From Calothrix sp. C42_A2020_038 (GTDB taxonomy: Bacteria; Cyanobacteriota; Cyanobacteriia; Cyanobacteriales; Nostocaceae), in contig JACYLQ010000001.1 in assembly GCA_015272395.1 (NCBI GenBank), positions 310,001 through 374,000 on the forward strand: a DNA stretch of 64,000 nt, written 5' to 3'. The notes beneath the pieces were generated by a model. The model had not been told where the DNA came from and searched no databases. It saw only the letters and a list, made by a program, of their open reading frames with translations. The translations under genes and the position numbers were made by a program. This document shows, piece by piece, positions 63,868 through 64,000 of this stretch (positions within the stretch are counted from its first letter, which is position 1; every line of letters starts with the position of its first letter).

Positions 63868-64000
63868 TTAAACTACAAAATTCTCGATGATACTAATATC
63901 CACTAAGGCAATTTTAATGCTAAAAGTATCTCCCATAGAGGCGCCGAATTCTAGTTCAATTTTTTTATTATCATTTTTGGCTTTAGCTTCCAATAAAGCA
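63868..64000 (-). CDS. Partial gene, C-terminal 43 residues, unknown
   Basis: A frame open at the right edge of the window ends at 63868-63870. It encodes ALLEAKAKNDNKKIELEFGA and then FSIKIALVDISIIENFVV. The composition looks like real protein, but this is too short to identify. The interval 63701-63867 holds no feature I can support. Confidence 0.4.
   Translation of the reverse strand, partial: ALLEAKAKNDNKKIELEFGASMGDTFSIKIALVDISIIENFVV

Overview
The window is AT-rich cyanobacterial DNA, most like a filamentous, heterocyst-forming or Rivularia/Calothrix/Nostoc-type genome. Pointers are an alternative cytochrome oxidase operon of the CuA-less cyanobacterial type, a Mo-nitrogenase C-terminal-domain protein, NifJ, cyanobacterial small families (DUF4327, DUF2949), a three-fold cyanobacteriochrome kinase, and double-glycine bacteriocin precursors of the kind common in Nostocales. 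The usual cyanobacterial palindrome GCGATCGC is almost absent (one copy seen, near 7398). Instead GGCGCC occurs about 85 times by my hand count, roughly twenty times what base composition predicts.

Left end (1-3870): a tyrosine recombinase, a GerMN-type lipoprotein, and a ParA plus ribbon-helix-helix pair with an array of 9-bp repeats upstream, so a plasmid- or element-like partition module. 3873-9785: a leftward operon of two DUF2231 membrane proteins, coxB, coxA, coxC and a GMC flavoprotein. CoxB has lost the CuA ligands, so the enzyme should be a quinol oxidase (ARTO/cox3 type). 10-24.7 kb: an alpha/beta hydrolase-like protein, a small membrane protein, a Mo-nitrogenase-domain protein, an OmpR-type regulator, a copper P-type ATPase, an ArsR repressor, a MOSC protein, TrpB, an eIF1/SUI1 protein, a Pmp3 peptide and NifJ.

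25-38.6 kb is the signalling and bacteriocin region. It holds a PAS histidine kinase with CheR and CheB, a scar of a deleted RND efflux operon, an FG-GAP repeat protein, and a kinase with three predicted bilin-binding GAF domains. Divergent from that kinase lie two identical bacteriocin precursors, a third cationic precursor, a double cyclic-nucleotide-domain protein and an NHLM-type HlyD secretion protein. 38.6-48.2 kb is metabolic and housekeeping (phosphoribosyltransferase, alcohol dehydrogenase, HtrA protease, phosphoglucomutase, threonine aldolase). 48.3-53.8 kb is a siderophore/iron uptake block: two FecCD permeases, ExbD, ExbB and a divergent TonB with an unusual arginine/serine-rich tail. 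53.9-64 kb holds two tandem vWA proteins, a hibernation factor, a truncated VapC, an unusual alpha/beta hydrolase, a sugar-nucleotide reductase, a LysM/lysozyme-like protein and two CAP proteins that all lack signal peptides, an AraC regulator, an AAA ATPase-nuclease and a WD40 remnant.

Intergenic space is rich in short mobile-like repeats. At least four families recur: a ~109-bp element with TTACAGCA/TGCTGTAA ends, a ~106-bp element with ~21-bp inverted ends, GTAGAGACG/CGTCTCTAC hairpins, and GGTGCGTGAAAGC/GCTTTCACGCACC hairpins.
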